A DNA stretch of 64,000 nucleotides from Vicinamibacterales bacterium. GTDB taxonomy: Bacteria; Acidobacteriota; Vicinamibacteria; Vicinamibacterales; UBA823. A program made the translations under genes and the position numbers. The notes below the pieces were generated by a model, which worked only from the letters and a program-made list of their open reading frames with translations, was not told the DNA's origin and did not search any database. Position 1 is the stretch's first letter; every line of letters begins with the position of its first letter. The DNA is taken from the NCBI GenBank assembly GCA_036012125.1, contig DASCOS010000009.1:124001-188000 (forward strand). The letters are read 5' to 3'. This document shows positions 1-9,067 of the stretch, piece after piece.

Positions 1-2684
1 AGTTCAACGTAGAGCCGCGTGTCATTTCGGTCAAGCGCGACTGCTCGCTCGTAACTCTCGATTGCCGCTGTGAGATTGCCCCGCGTTCGATAATAGGCCC
101 ACCCGAGGTTCCGGTAAGAAGTTGAAAAACCGTTGAAGAGATCGCGCGACTTCTCCCAGTGACTGATCGCCAGCTCGGGTTGGATCTCGTAGAGCAGGTT
201 GCCTAGATAATAATGGGCCCTATGGTCGTCAGGATGTGCGCTGAGTGCGGCCTCCAACACCTCAATACTTTCCAGTCTGAACGGAAAACCGTATTCGGCC
301 GGCATTCCGGCGGCCCGCTGGTAACTGGTAACGGCCTCAGTCTTATTATCAGACTGGCCATGGAAATAGCCGAGGTAGTAGTGCACCATCGGATAAGAAC
401 TAGAAAAAATCACCTCGCGCTCCACAAGACGCTCCAGCACCTTAATCGCTTCTCCCCAAAGCGTGACGTTACCGTAGTCAGTAGCGAGCTCCAGATACGT
501 CTGAGCATCATCACGTAACGTGCGTGTAAGTGCATCGAGAGCAGTAGCCGCTTCAACGTTAGCATTGGCTACTCGAAGTGTCAGAAGGCGCTCATTAAGG
601 GCGAACGTGTCCATCGGGTCAATTACTAGCGCACGAGACGTTGCCACGAGCGCCTCATCTATACGGCCGAGCTTTCGGAGAACGACAGCCTCTATTCCAA
701 GTGATTTAGTGTCGTTTGTGTTCGTGGATAGCGACTGCTTGATTTCGTTCAACGCGCGGCCCCATTCTCCCTCACGCATCGAAAGCTCAGCTAATTGATA
801 GAAGGCCGCCGAGTGAAATGCTGCATCCCAAGAGGCTCGATAGAATTGCTCGTAAGCCTCACCGAACCGCCCCTGTCCACGAAGTGCCAAGCCAAGTTGA
901 TACTCTGCATCAGTATCACCCAGCCTGACATAACCACTCGTTAACCGTTTCAGTGCCGTTCGCAGATAGCGTTCAGCTTCTTGAAAGAGTCCTCGCTTAT
1001 TCAGATTCGTACCGACAATCGTGTTTACCCGCACGTCGTTTGGGTCACGCCGAAGTGCTTCTTCGTAGTAAGGCTCAGGCGGTATAACTGGGCTGTGCCC
1101 CTGCTGAAGTCGGAGACCCGTAAGGTATAACTCGTCTACAGTTGCGATATCCTCAGGCGCGACCGGCGGCTCAACGGGTTCGGGAAGTTCCGGAAGCGCA
1201 ACAGCCTGTCTCGGACGATCGCTGATCAGGGCACGGTCCTCTGCATCAAAAAGCGTCGCTTCCACGTCAGTAGCCTTCACGCCAGTTGGTAGGTCAACGG
1301 TCGCGGTAAAGGGAACGCCAGGCCCAATAACTACCCGGCTATCAAGCAGCGTTCTGGTCTTGGCCACCAGCGAAACCCGAGCATCCTTGACGTGGGTGGT
1401 GGAGTTAAACCCGAGTTGCACGGACTCCGATGAGACCTCAAGGTTTACCGCCGCCTCAAGATTTGCCTTCGTGAAACCACCGATTTCCTGCACTGGATAC
1501 CAGTGGTGCGTGAAGGTCTTCACCTCATGGGGCTTAATCCAACTGTAATCAGGTTGGTTATCCGAAAGGCCACCAACCATTAGTTCAGCATACGGTCCGT
1601 CTTCATCAGTCAGAATTTGATCCCAAAGCCGCCCACGAGGGCCTGGACCCCATTCCCAGAGTTTTGTCCCAGCCACGATGTGGTGGTTGCCAACGTGTAC
1701 AACGCCTGCGTCTTTACCGTGATCGTACCCACCTGAGAAATCTTCGGCCAGATTCCAAGCAAAAAACGAGGTCGGTTCAGGATGGTTTGGCCAACGGCTC
1801 AGGTCGACACCCTCGTAATCGATCCCTTGATAAGCACCTTGCCCGACCGGCCAGTGGATAAACTCGTTCTTTGAGTGATAGGTTGCGACCTGCACACTCG
1901 GTGGAAACAATACCTCGTAGTCGTCGCTGGCGTGCACCGCTACATTAGCCCAGTAGAGGATCGAGTGGGCCTGTGCGGTCCTGTTGAATAGTTTCACCGT
2001 CGCCTCGATGTATGACCGGCCCGGGTATAGAGTCAGACCGATAATCCAGCGCATTCTGTGCCGCCGCTCGGTTTCGCCGACCCAGACAGTCTTGCTCCCG
2101 TCGGCGTGTGCCTCAAGCGTGTAGTCGACTGGCATGAAGGTTGTGTTGCGATGATGGTGAAAGACGCACCACTCGATGCCTCCAGAAATCCAAGCACCTA
2201 ACATACCGATGAGCGCTGGCTTAACGACGTTCTGCCGGTAGAAAAAATCGTAATTGTTAGTCTTGTCGGTCGCCGTAAACAACCGACCACCCAGTTCTGG
2301 CAGGACAGTGAGTGCAACGTACTCGTTTTCTAGATGCACGGCCGTATAGGTCTTGGTCTCAAGAATTCTGGTCACTTTGTCTTGTAACGGGTAGGGGTAG
2401 ACCTTCTTCTTGGCACCCTGGTAGACCTCGTTGCGAAAGAACATTGGATTGTGATCGGGCGGGTCAACGCGGTAGGTTGGTAATGTGAGTGGTTCCTCCC
2501 AGATCCTGACTGCATCCTCCCCTCGAGATTCGTCTTCCTGGACTATTGCCCCAGCTTCCACCTGAGCAATGGTGCCGAACGAGTTCAGCGTTGCCATGAA
2601 AGCCAAAAGAAAGAGTGGTGGCCGCCACTGACTCATCCAACCGGAGTTGGCGAAATCGTCCCACTTGTCTACGGTGTTCTTCAT
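1..2684 (-). CDS. DUF5107 domain and tetratricopeptide-repeat protein, C-terminus cut by window edge
   Basis: An uninterrupted reading frame runs from ATG at 2684 off the left edge, giving about 894 visible residues. Residues 23-42 are hydrophobic (signal peptide or anchor). The N-terminal half carries the DUF5107 pattern (EYVALTVLPELGGRLF, then GGIEWCVFHHH), a galactose-mutarotase-like fold. From about residue 520 the chain is helical with TPR-like units, for example EAERYLRTALKRL, GEAYEQFYRASWDAAFHSAAFYQ and HYYLGNLLYEIQPELAISHW. This architecture is common in Acidobacteriota and Bacteroidota as large exported proteins often linked to carbohydrate use; the substrate is unknown and nothing nearby indicates one. 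It lies 106 bp downstream of fdhD on the same strand and may be transcribed separately. Family assignment is good, function is not. Confidence 0.85.
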   Translation of the reverse strand, partial: MKNTVDKWDDFANSGWMSQWRPPLFLLAFMATLNSFGTIAQVEAGAIVQEDESRGEDAVRIWEEPLTLPTYRVDPPDHNPMFFRNEVYQGAKKKVYPYPLQDKVTRILETKTYTAVHLENEYVALTVLPELGGRLFTATDKTNNYDFFYRQNVVKPALIGMLGAWISGGIEWCVFHHHRNTTFMPVDYTLEAHADGSKTVWVGETERRHRMRWIIGLTLYPGRSYIEATVKLFNRTAQAHSILYWANVAVHASDDYEVLFPPSVQVATYHSKNEFIHWPVGQGAYQGIDYEGVDLSRWPNHPEPTSFFAWNLAEDFSGGYDHGKDAGVVHVGNHHIVAGTKLWEWGPGPRGRLWDQILTDEDGPYAELMVGGLSDNQPDYSWIKPHEVKTFTHHWYPVQEIGGFTKANLEAAVNLEVSSESVQLGFNSTTHVKDARVSLVAKTRTLLDSRVVIGPGVPFTATVDLPTGVKATDVEATLFDAEDRALISDRPRQAVALPELPEPVEPPVAPEDIATVDELYLTGLRLQQGHSPVIPPEPYYEEALRRDPNDVRVNTIVGTNLNKRGLFQEAERYLRTALKRLTSGYVRLGDTDAEYQLGLALRGQGRFGEAYEQFYRASWDAAFHSAAFYQLAELSMREGEWGRALNEIKQSLSTNTNDTKSLGIEAVVLRKLGRIDEALVATSRALVIDPMDTFALNERLLTLRVANANVEAATALDALTRTLRDDAQTYLELATDYGNVTLWGEAIKVLERLVEREVIFSSSYPMVHYYLGYFHGQSDNKTEAVTSYQRAAGMPAEYGFPFRLESIEVLEAALSAHPDDHRAHYYLGNLLYEIQPELAISHWEKSRDLFNGFSTSYRNLGWAYYRTRGNLTAAIESYERAVALDRNDTRLYVE

Positions 2685-2790
2685 TGCTTACCTACTCTAG
2701 TAAACCAGACGGATAGCTACTGGGGCACGTCCCGAGTTTAAGCTACAAGAAAAGAGCATCGGATTACCACTTGAACAATGATCACGGCCC

Positions 2791-3606
2791 TTAGACTGAA
2801 ACAACTCGCCTAGGATGTGAATAGATGTTGTAGCCACCATCACGAACGAAGCCAAGAAGTGTGACACCAGACTCTTCGGCCAACTCGATCGCGAGTGTGG
2901 ATGGAGCCGACACGGCCGCCACAAGCGGAATGCGAGCCAGCAGCGCCTTCTGAACAATCTCAAACGACGCCCGCCCGCTTACGGCCAGACCGCAGGACGA
3001 GAGCGGTAATCGCTCCAGCAGCAGCATTCGCCCAACGATTTTGTCGACGGCATTGTGACGACCCACGTCCTCCGCAACATCAACCAATGTGTCCGACGCG
3101 TCGAAAAGCCCGGCGGCATGCATTCCACCCGTCCTCTCAAAGGCATCCTGGGCCTCGCGAAGCCGCCGGGGCCAAGCTAGAACCGAGGCGCCGGCGACCT
3201 CCCAGGCATCGTCAAGGCTAGGTATCTGGGCGTGTAATGAGTCCAAGGTGACACGACCGCAGAGACCGCAAGACGAGCTAGTCACTACTTGTCGACGTTC
3301 TCGGATCCGTTCCACAGCAGGTTTCCCTTGTAAGGTAACGTCCACGACATTCTTCAATTCGGGAGTTTCAGGAGCCGCGCAGTGACGAATCAGACCGATC
3401 TCGTCCGGCCCTCGCACGACCTGTTCTGAAAGGAGAAATCCCGCCGCAAGGTCGTGATCACGCCCTGGGGTCCGCATAATTACGGCGAATGGCTCACCAT
3501 GGATTCTGACCTCCATCGGCTCTTCAGTCGCGGCGTGGTCGCGGAGAGCATCGCGAACGCCGGCCCGAACTCGAGTTACCTCAACCTCGCGTGATGTCTC
3601 GAACAT
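2791..3606 (-). CDS. fdhD: Formate dehydrogenase accessory sulfurtransferase FdhD
   Basis: 271 residues, normal for FdhD. The family transfers sulfur from IscS-type desulfurases to the molybdenum cofactor of formate dehydrogenases in the cytoplasm. The redox-active CxxC is present as SSSCGLCGRVTLDSL near residue 115, followed by the conserved GGMHAAGLFD and EDVGRHNAVDKIVG segments and SGRASFEIVQKA. It follows the YjbQ gene by 24 bp on the same strand, so the two are probably co-transcribed. No formate dehydrogenase lies in this window; the molybdopterin-family subunit at 9766-12000 has lost its metal ligand and is an unlikely client. mog and moeA at 23.6-25.4 kb show that the cell makes molybdenum cofactor. 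Confidence 0.95.
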   Translation of the reverse strand: MFETSREVEVTRVRAGVRDALRDHAATEEPMEVRIHGEPFAVIMRTPGRDHDLAAGFLLSEQVVRGPDEIGLIRHCAAPETPELKNVVDVTLQGKPAVERIRERRQVVTSSSCGLCGRVTLDSLHAQIPSLDDAWEVAGASVLAWPRRLREAQDAFERTGGMHAAGLFDASDTLVDVAEDVGRHNAVDKIVGRMLLLERLPLSSCGLAVSGRASFEIVQKALLARIPLVAAVSAPSTLAIELAEESGVTLLGFVRDGGYNIYSHPRRVVSV

Positions 3607-3630
3607 GAAGAGCTACTCCTACCCCAGGAC

Positions 3631-4047
3631 TCAGTCTCCCATCAGCTGGATAACAACCTCGCGCTGGCGGGGCCCGGTGTCAAACTCCACGAGTGTCACC
3701 TGCTGCCAGGTACCGAGCGTCAATGACCGATCGGTAAACGGAATGGTTACCGATGGTCCGAACAGGGCGGCACGGACATGGCTAGACCCGTTATCATCCC
3801 CCCAGTGGAGATGGTGCGCGTAATCTCCCGCTCGCGGTGCGAACCGCTCGCAGACCCCGCTAAGATCGCGGATGACACCAGGTTCGAACTCTAGCGTTGT
3901 GATCGCCGCAGTCGAACCCACGACAGCCACCGTGGCAATGCCCTCCACTAAGCCGGCATCGACCAAGGCCGCCGTCAATACAGGTGTAAGGTCGTGCGCG
4001 TCTCCCTGTCCAGAGGTCTCAAGCCGATGCTGGACCGTAACGACCAT
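3631..4047 (-). CDS. yjbQ: YjbQ family protein (UPF0047, secondary thiamine-phosphate synthase type)
   Basis: 138 residues, full length for the family, with the diagnostic segments NDGxGH-like DYAHHLHWGDDNGSSH, RAALFGPSVTIPF and the C-terminal LGTWQQVTLVEFDTGPRQREV. Members are small cytoplasmic proteins; some have weak thiamine-phosphate synthase activity, but the physiological role is not settled. It starts 12 bp after the triple-RidA gene stops and precedes fdhD, so it is probably part of one leftward transcript. There is no thiamine pathway gene nearby to support a thiamine role here. Confidence 0.9.
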   Translation of the reverse strand: MVVTVQHRLETSGQGDAHDLTPVLTAALVDAGLVEGIATVAVVGSTAAITTLEFEPGVIRDLSGVCERFAPRAGDYAHHLHWGDDNGSSHVRAALFGPSVTIPFTDRSLTLGTWQQVTLVEFDTGPRQREVVIQLMGD

Positions 4048-4059
4048 ATGTCTCGCAAC

Positions 4060-5247
4060 CTATCTAACGGCCGTGAACATGATCTCAACGCGACCATCAC
4101 CACTCATAAGCCCTGTGCCCACTGCAGCACGAGCAGGAAAATTACCGGTGATCGCCTCTCGATAAGCCACGTTCATCTCTCCCCACTCGCTCATGTCCGT
4201 GAGGTAAATAACACCATCAACCAGATCATCAATACCGAATCCTGCGGCATCAAGCGTCCGTCCGATCGTGGCCAGCGTCTGCCGCGCCTGTGCTTGTGTA
4301 TCAGTGCGCGTCTCATCACTTACTCCAAGCATGCCTGACAGGTAGAGTCGGTTCCCCACCCGCACGGCGTGGCTCAGCACAGGACTCTCGCGACCAAGTG
4401 TGCCGTCAGCGTTAGGTCGAGTAATCCGTGTCTTCGCCCCAGCGACAGCGATCAATGTGATCTCCAAGTGATATTGATCGCCCATGAGATTGGCCCGTAC
4501 AGTCGCACGTGCCGGTGGAATTTCAGGGAAGTGCGCACTGTAGGAAGTATTCATATCGCGGAACAAGGTGGTGTCGGTGATGTAGACACGCGACGCAACG
4601 ACATCGTTAAGAGACATGCCGGCAGCGGCTAGAATCTGCCTAGCGTTCTCAAAGATAGCGCGCGTTTCCGCCTGAATGTCACTACCGACACTCGAGTTAG
4701 CACTACTGTAGTCCCGCCCTAGGATACCGGCGAGGAAGACTGTATCGCCCGACTTGATACCGTAGCTGTATGGGGCCGTGCCGGTAGGCCACCCCTCCGG
4801 TTGAAGCACCGTTCGCTCCGCACCTGGACGAATAGCAATCATCGACATCTCAACCAATGCGTCTTCACGAACCAGGTCAGTCTGGACCGTTGTGCGCGTA
4901 GGTGGTTCGGACGGAAAGTACTCTCGAAAAATCTCATTCATTCCCTGAAAATCGCTCGTGTTGCGAAGATACACTGTCACGGCCGCCACGCGAGTGTAGT
5001 CGGCACCAGCAAGTTCAAGCACTTCGCCAAGGTTGGACAAAACACCGCGCGTCTGTTCGCGAATGCCCTCACCGCGTGCTAACGTGCCCGACAGATAGAT
5101 GAAATCACCAGCTGCAACGGCTGGGCTGAACGGCGCATTAGACGATGTGTCTCGCGTGATGACTCGCTTGCCGGCCTGAAAGGCTGACGCTTCGAGAACT
5201 AGAAAACAGACACTAAGACTGATAATTGCCAGTTTCATAATACGCAT
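4060..5247 (-). CDS. Exported protein of three tandem RidA (YjgF/UK114) domains
   Basis: 395 residues. The start at 5247 is chosen because AAAGGA lies 5 nt upstream and the product begins MRIMKLAIISLSVCFLVLEASA, a good signal peptide; a longer frame to 5271 lacks this. Three RidA-like units follow in tandem, each with the strand motif (FIYLSGTLAR, VFLAGILGRD, LYLSGMLGVS) and the paired arginine and glutamate used by enamine/imine deaminases (PPTRTTV...VEM, PPARATV...LEI, FPARAAV...VEI). Ordinary RidA is a cytoplasmic single-domain protein of about 130 residues that trimerises and puts its active sites at subunit interfaces; this chain could form a one-polypeptide pseudo-trimer. Export and fusion are both unusual. 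It lies 65 bp downstream of a Tat-exported amidase, so the two may act on the same periplasmic substrate; that is inference. Confidence 0.88.
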   Translation of the reverse strand: MRIMKLAIISLSVCFLVLEASAFQAGKRVITRDTSSNAPFSPAVAAGDFIYLSGTLARGEGIREQTRGVLSNLGEVLELAGADYTRVAAVTVYLRNTSDFQGMNEIFREYFPSEPPTRTTVQTDLVREDALVEMSMIAIRPGAERTVLQPEGWPTGTAPYSYGIKSGDTVFLAGILGRDYSSANSSVGSDIQAETRAIFENARQILAAAGMSLNDVVASRVYITDTTLFRDMNTSYSAHFPEIPPARATVRANLMGDQYHLEITLIAVAGAKTRITRPNADGTLGRESPVLSHAVRVGNRLYLSGMLGVSDETRTDTQAQARQTLATIGRTLDAAGFGIDDLVDGVIYLTDMSEWGEMNVAYREAITGNFPARAAVGTGLMSGDGRVEIMFTAVR

Positions 5248-5312
5248 AGGTGTCCTTTCAGATTGGCCCACCAGGCCCGGTTCATTAACCTCATCAGTTC
5301 GCCTATTCTTTG

Positions 5313-7031
5313 TCAGACCGTCGGGTGCTGCGCATGCCAGGGAGTAGCACGCTCAAAAGCCGAGGCGGCACGCAGAATCGTTGCCTCATCATATAGCCGC
5401 CCAGTGAACATTAGCGACACAGGCATCCCCTCAGCAAACCCGGCCTTAACAGCAATCGCTGGATGGCCAGTCAGGTTCGTAATGCCAAGACTCGCGCTAC
5501 GTGATGGTGAGACAAACAGGTCATAGTCAGCCATCAGTTCCTCCATCTTCTCCATCAGTAGCGTCCGTGCTCGCTGTGCTCGGATATACTCGACCGCCGG
5601 AATGAATCGGGACGTACGGAAAGTGTTCGGCCAAGATCGCGAACTCTGTGAAGTGAGTTGATCAATCCCACGACTGCGCGTCAAATCATCAAATGACGCT
5701 GCGGCCTCAGCCGTCAACACAAATCCGATCGAATCGCTTGGAAAATCTGGTAACTGAATCGGCTCGAGATCCGCGCCGACTCCTCGCAGTGCCTCCAGCG
5801 CCGCTGCTAACGACACCCGCTGAGCCTCCCATCGCGCGCGCTGCTCGTCCGAGAGGTTATCGGATGGCACCTCAAACTCCTCACGAAGATATCCAATGCG
5901 TAAACCAGCGAACGAGAGATCGGATTCCCACTCGAATCCTGCGTCGACAACGGTTTCATCGCGTCCATCCGGTCCATAGATCGCGTTAAACACAAGAGCG
6001 CAGTCCTCAGCTGACCGACACATGGGACCAATCTTATCCATCGTCCAACTGAGCGCCATTGCACCGTACCGGCTGACACGGCCATACGTCGGGCGGAGGC
6101 CGGTGACACCACACGCGGCCGAAGGTGAGATGATCGAGCCTCGCGTCTCGGTACCAATCGAAAAACCGACTAACCCGGCGGCTGTTGCAGCACCGGGTCC
6201 GGCCGACGAACCAGACGAACTCCGCTCAAGGTTCCACGGATTTCTGGTCGAACCCCCGAACCAAACACCACCCTGTGCCAGGGCGCCCATCGATAACTTG
6301 GCCACTAAAACGGCGCCCGCATCGCGGAGCCGTTCTACTACCGTTGCATCAAGGTCAATGACCTGGTCCTCATATGGCTTCGCACCCCAAGTCGTCCGGA
6401 TGCCCTTGGTAGCTAACAAGTCCTTCGCACCCCACGGCACTCCGTGTAACGGCCCACGATAACGCCCTTGTAATATTTCCATATCCGCTTGCTGGGCCTG
6501 CTGCAGTGCTAACGTCTCGGTAAGAGTGACGACACATTTCAACGTGTCTCCGTGGCGCTTGAGACGGTCCAGGTACATCCTCGTCAACGCCGTCGACGAC
6601 ACTATCCGGCGCTTCAGTAAATCGGCCAAGGTCCAGACGGACTCGAACGCCAGGTCCTCAACGGAGTCACTAACACTGACGAACACCGGCGTCGGTAAGG
6701 ATAGCGGTGCATTTGGGGTAGCTGAACCGGTCGGTGTACGCCCAAGCAATTTCGGACGAAAAGTTACCGCTGGCTCAATGTCGTGAGGGATATCGAATTC
6801 CCGCAGGGCTTGAAAACGCTGGCGGTTCCTCTCCAACCCCTCTTGCATCATTGTCCTTTCGGCCGGTGTGAATTCCAAGCCGGACAGTGCTTCGGCTCCA
6901 TCAATCGACGATGGCGGAATTGGCTCGACCTCACTCTGACCAACCGCCGATCGCGCCAGTAAACCTGACGCTAACGCGGCTGGCGCCGCCCGGAGAAAGC
7001 CTCTTCGCCCAATCGTGCCCCGACGCGACAT
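5313..7031 (-). CDS. Tat-exported amidase (amidase signature family)
   Basis: 572 residues with ATG at 7031 preceded by GAGGAGG at 7 nt. The N-terminus MSRRGTIGRRGFLRAAPAAL is a twin-arginine signal. The Ser-cisSer-Lys triad of the amidase signature family is visible: Lys203 in HGVPWGAKDLLATKG, the cis-serine around Ser275 in RSSSGSSAGPGAATAAG, and the nucleophile Ser299 in GTETRGSIISPSA. The motif is GTETRGS rather than the usual GTDTGGS. GatA belongs to this family, but export and the lack of gatB/gatC neighbours argue against a role in tRNA amidation. The substrate is probably an extracellular amide or a nitrogenous metabolite. The triple RidA gene follows 65 bp downstream. Confidence 0.92.
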   Translation of the reverse strand: MSRRGTIGRRGFLRAAPAALASGLLARSAVGQSEVEPIPPSSIDGAEALSGLEFTPAERTMMQEGLERNRQRFQALREFDIPHDIEPAVTFRPKLLGRTPTGSATPNAPLSLPTPVFVSVSDSVEDLAFESVWTLADLLKRRIVSSTALTRMYLDRLKRHGDTLKCVVTLTETLALQQAQQADMEILQGRYRGPLHGVPWGAKDLLATKGIRTTWGAKPYEDQVIDLDATVVERLRDAGAVLVAKLSMGALAQGGVWFGGSTRNPWNLERSSSGSSAGPGAATAAGLVGFSIGTETRGSIISPSAACGVTGLRPTYGRVSRYGAMALSWTMDKIGPMCRSAEDCALVFNAIYGPDGRDETVVDAGFEWESDLSFAGLRIGYLREEFEVPSDNLSDEQRARWEAQRVSLAAALEALRGVGADLEPIQLPDFPSDSIGFVLTAEAAASFDDLTRSRGIDQLTSQSSRSWPNTFRTSRFIPAVEYIRAQRARTLLMEKMEELMADYDLFVSPSRSASLGITNLTGHPAIAVKAGFAEGMPVSLMFTGRLYDEATILRAASAFERATPWHAQHPTV

Positions 7032-7194
7032 AACAAACCTCCTCTAAAACCTCGGGCCGGCCGTAGGACCATGCCTAAGCCCATAACGTATCGTCGCAGC
7101 CATACTTCGGCCAACTAAAGAACGTTAACTGTAAACCCCAAGGTGGGGTGGGAATTATACCGCCGGTGCCAAAGAGAAGGGCCGTACAAAGCTC

Positions 7195-7218
7195 AGGCGG
7201 GACCCGCTTGTCCCGCCT
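7195..7218 (-). terminator. Strong hairpin after the respiratory operon
   Basis: A perfect 9-bp stem (AGGCGGGAC / GTCCCGCCT) with a 6-nt loop lies 27 bp past the stop codon of the monoheme cytochrome c gene on the minus strand. The downstream T-run is weak (TGAGCTTTG), so it may be a Rho-assisted or transcript-stabilising hairpin rather than a classic intrinsic terminator. The rest of 7032-7245 contains no gene that I can support. Confidence 0.6.
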
Positions 7219-7245
7219 CGGCCACCGACGACCGACGTAAACACG

Positions 7246-7650
7246 CTATCCAGCCCGTAAGGTGCGCAAAAAATGCACCATGTTCCAGCGCTCGTCTTCG
7301 CTCAGCTTGCTTTCAAACTCGCGCATGGGACGCTTACCGACTGTGATCTTATAAAACATTTCGCCATCGCTCATCCGATCCTGAGCCTCGGCAGTAGTAA
7401 TGTCCGGCGGGGCCGGCTTGATCCGGGCAGTTGCTGGTCCGTCACCCTTACCAGATTCGCCGTGACACATACGGCAGTTCCGCTGATAGAGCGTTGCGCC
7501 TTCTGCAATAACCTCATCATCGGCTGCAAAGGGGCTCTCAACCGCCTTCGCATCCTCAGGAACATCCCAGCCATCCTGAACCGCCGCCACCACTAGCGAC
7601 GCCGTCCCGACAAACGCGGCTAACACAATCAACAATAACTTACGCTTCAC
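7246..7650 (-). CDS. Exported monoheme cytochrome c, last gene of the respiratory operon
   Basis: 134 residues when started at GTG 7650, which has GGGGG 8 nt upstream and gives VKRKLLLIVLAAFVGTASLVV as signal or anchor; a frame extending to 7695 is less likely. One heme site is present, NCRMCHG, followed by GKGDGPA, with Met in GKRPMREFE as likely sixth ligand and a C-terminal LSEDERWNMVHFLRTL helix typical of class I cytochromes c. It lies 73 bp after the NrfD gene. By position and type it matches ActE of alternative complex III, a small cytochrome passing electrons to a terminal oxidase; the assignment to ActE is inference. Confidence 0.9.
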   Translation of the reverse strand: MKRKLLLIVLAAFVGTASLVVAAVQDGWDVPEDAKAVESPFAADDEVIAEGATLYQRNCRMCHGESGKGDGPATARIKPAPPDITTAEAQDRMSDGEMFYKITVGKRPMREFESKLSEDERWNMVHFLRTLRAG

Positions 7651-7723
7651 TGTCTTTGCCCCCACACTCCTAAGTATCAGGCACCCGGCCATCAAAGATT
7701 AGGGATGATAACACAGGGATTAA

Positions 7724-9067
7724 TCAGGCTTTCGCACGACCACCTGGAGACTCAAGCTCAAGTATGTCTGTAACGGCGTCAATGTCACGCTCATCGCCTT
7801 CCTTAATCTCCCAAATTGACACAAGTGGGAATAGTTTCGCAAAGACGATATATAGCAGCACGAAAGCCGCAAACTCTGCTGCCGTCAAACTAATTTCCAC
7901 AAGCGATGGTGTATACACTCCCCCGTCCCACATCGTCTCCGAACGTGGATAGGAGGCTGAGCTTATGACAATGATATAGCGCTCAAGCCACATACCGATA
8001 ACCACTGCGCACGAGGCTACAACTGTTCCGATCACCGTTCGAGTTCTCTTAAACGAGAGAATACCGAGAGGAATTATGAAGCAGCAGGTGATCATCGACC
8101 AGAACGCGGTTGAAAACGGTCCATACAGCCTAGCATTGAGCACCGCGATCTCGTCGGGTTCGTTGCCGTACCAGACCGTTAGGTGTTCTGCAAACGTAAA
8201 ATAGAACCAGAGACAGGCCATCGTCAACATCAACAGACCGAGATTGTTGAAGTGGATCGGCCGGAAGAATGCCTCCAGGTGGAATGTCTTACGAAGTATC
8301 GCCATCGCGATGAGAAGGGCGGCAATGCCGGAGAAAATCGCACCAACAACAAAGTAAGGACCAAAGATAGCACTGTGCCACATCGGCACGAGACTCATCG
8401 CAAACACCCACGACACAACGGTGTGAACAGAGACTGCAATCGGAATAATCGCCACAGCCATAACACCGATTGCTCGTTCAAGAAGCTGATGCTGCCGACT
8501 TGTTCCCTGCCAACCAAGTGCTAAAAGGCGATAGAACCAGCGGAGTCTGGGGCTCCGGTCACGAAGAATCGCCAGGTCGGGTATGAGCGGCAGATACAGG
8601 TAGGTAATGCTTCCCAACAAATACACCGAAATACACACCACGTCCCATATAAGCGGTGACAACGGTTGCGGAGACAGTAACGGGACGTAGATGAGTTCAG
8701 GGCGACCCAAATGCCAAAGCACATTACTCGAGCCCATCAGCAGCGCGAAGACCGTGATCGCCTCCGCCGCCCTAGTGATCGGACGGCGCCATTCTGCATC
8801 CGTCAGACGAAGAATCGCTGAAATCAAAGTGCCGGCATGGCTGATACCGATGAAGAAGACATAATTGGTGATGTAGAGACCCCAATAGACAGGCTGATTC
8901 ATACCGGCGATCACCATGCCGTCTTGTAATTGAAGCAACCACTGATAACCACCGTAGGCGATGACTGCAACGAGGAGACCTACGGTGATCCAGACCCCTC
9001 GGCCGGTCTCAAAAACGGGGCGAAGAAGCGAATCCTCAATCGTTCGATCCCGGCCTGAAGCCGTCAC
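7724..9067 (-). CDS. NrfD/PsrC-family quinol-interacting membrane subunit (ActC-like)
   Basis: 447 residues. The start is GTG at 9067, with GGAGG 5 nt upstream and a 32-bp overlap with the end of the Fe-S gene. The chain has about nine to ten hydrophobic helices. Family marks include GLYITNYVFFIGISHAGTLISAILRLT, WRRPITRAAEAITVFALLMG and HLGRPELIYVPLL, as in PsrC, NrfD and ActC. These subunits bind menaquinol or ubiquinol in the membrane and pass electrons to the Fe-S subunit, and in ActC they are thought to conduct protons. ActC is usually followed by ActD and a second NrfD-type subunit, ActF; neither is present here. The product is certain at family level; the exact complex is less so. Confidence 0.92.
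   Translation of the reverse strand: MTASGRDRTIEDSLLRPVFETGRGVWITVGLLVAVIAYGGYQWLLQLQDGMVIAGMNQPVYWGLYITNYVFFIGISHAGTLISAILRLTDAEWRRPITRAAEAITVFALLMGSSNVLWHLGRPELIYVPLLSPQPLSPLIWDVVCISVYLLGSITYLYLPLIPDLAILRDRSPRLRWFYRLLALGWQGTSRQHQLLERAIGVMAVAIIPIAVSVHTVVSWVFAMSLVPMWHSAIFGPYFVVGAIFSGIAALLIAMAILRKTFHLEAFFRPIHFNNLGLLMLTMACLWFYFTFAEHLTVWYGNEPDEIAVLNARLYGPFSTAFWSMITCCFIIPLGILSFKRTRTVIGTVVASCAVVIGMWLERYIIVISSASYPRSETMWDGGVYTPSLVEISLTAAEFAAFVLLYIVFAKLFPLVSIWEIKEGDERDIDAVTDILELESPGGRAKA

Noticed and set aside
5807-6157. 116-codon minus-strand frame overlapping the amidase gene
   Set aside because: It is an alternative frame of the same strand inside a gene with an intact catalytic triad.
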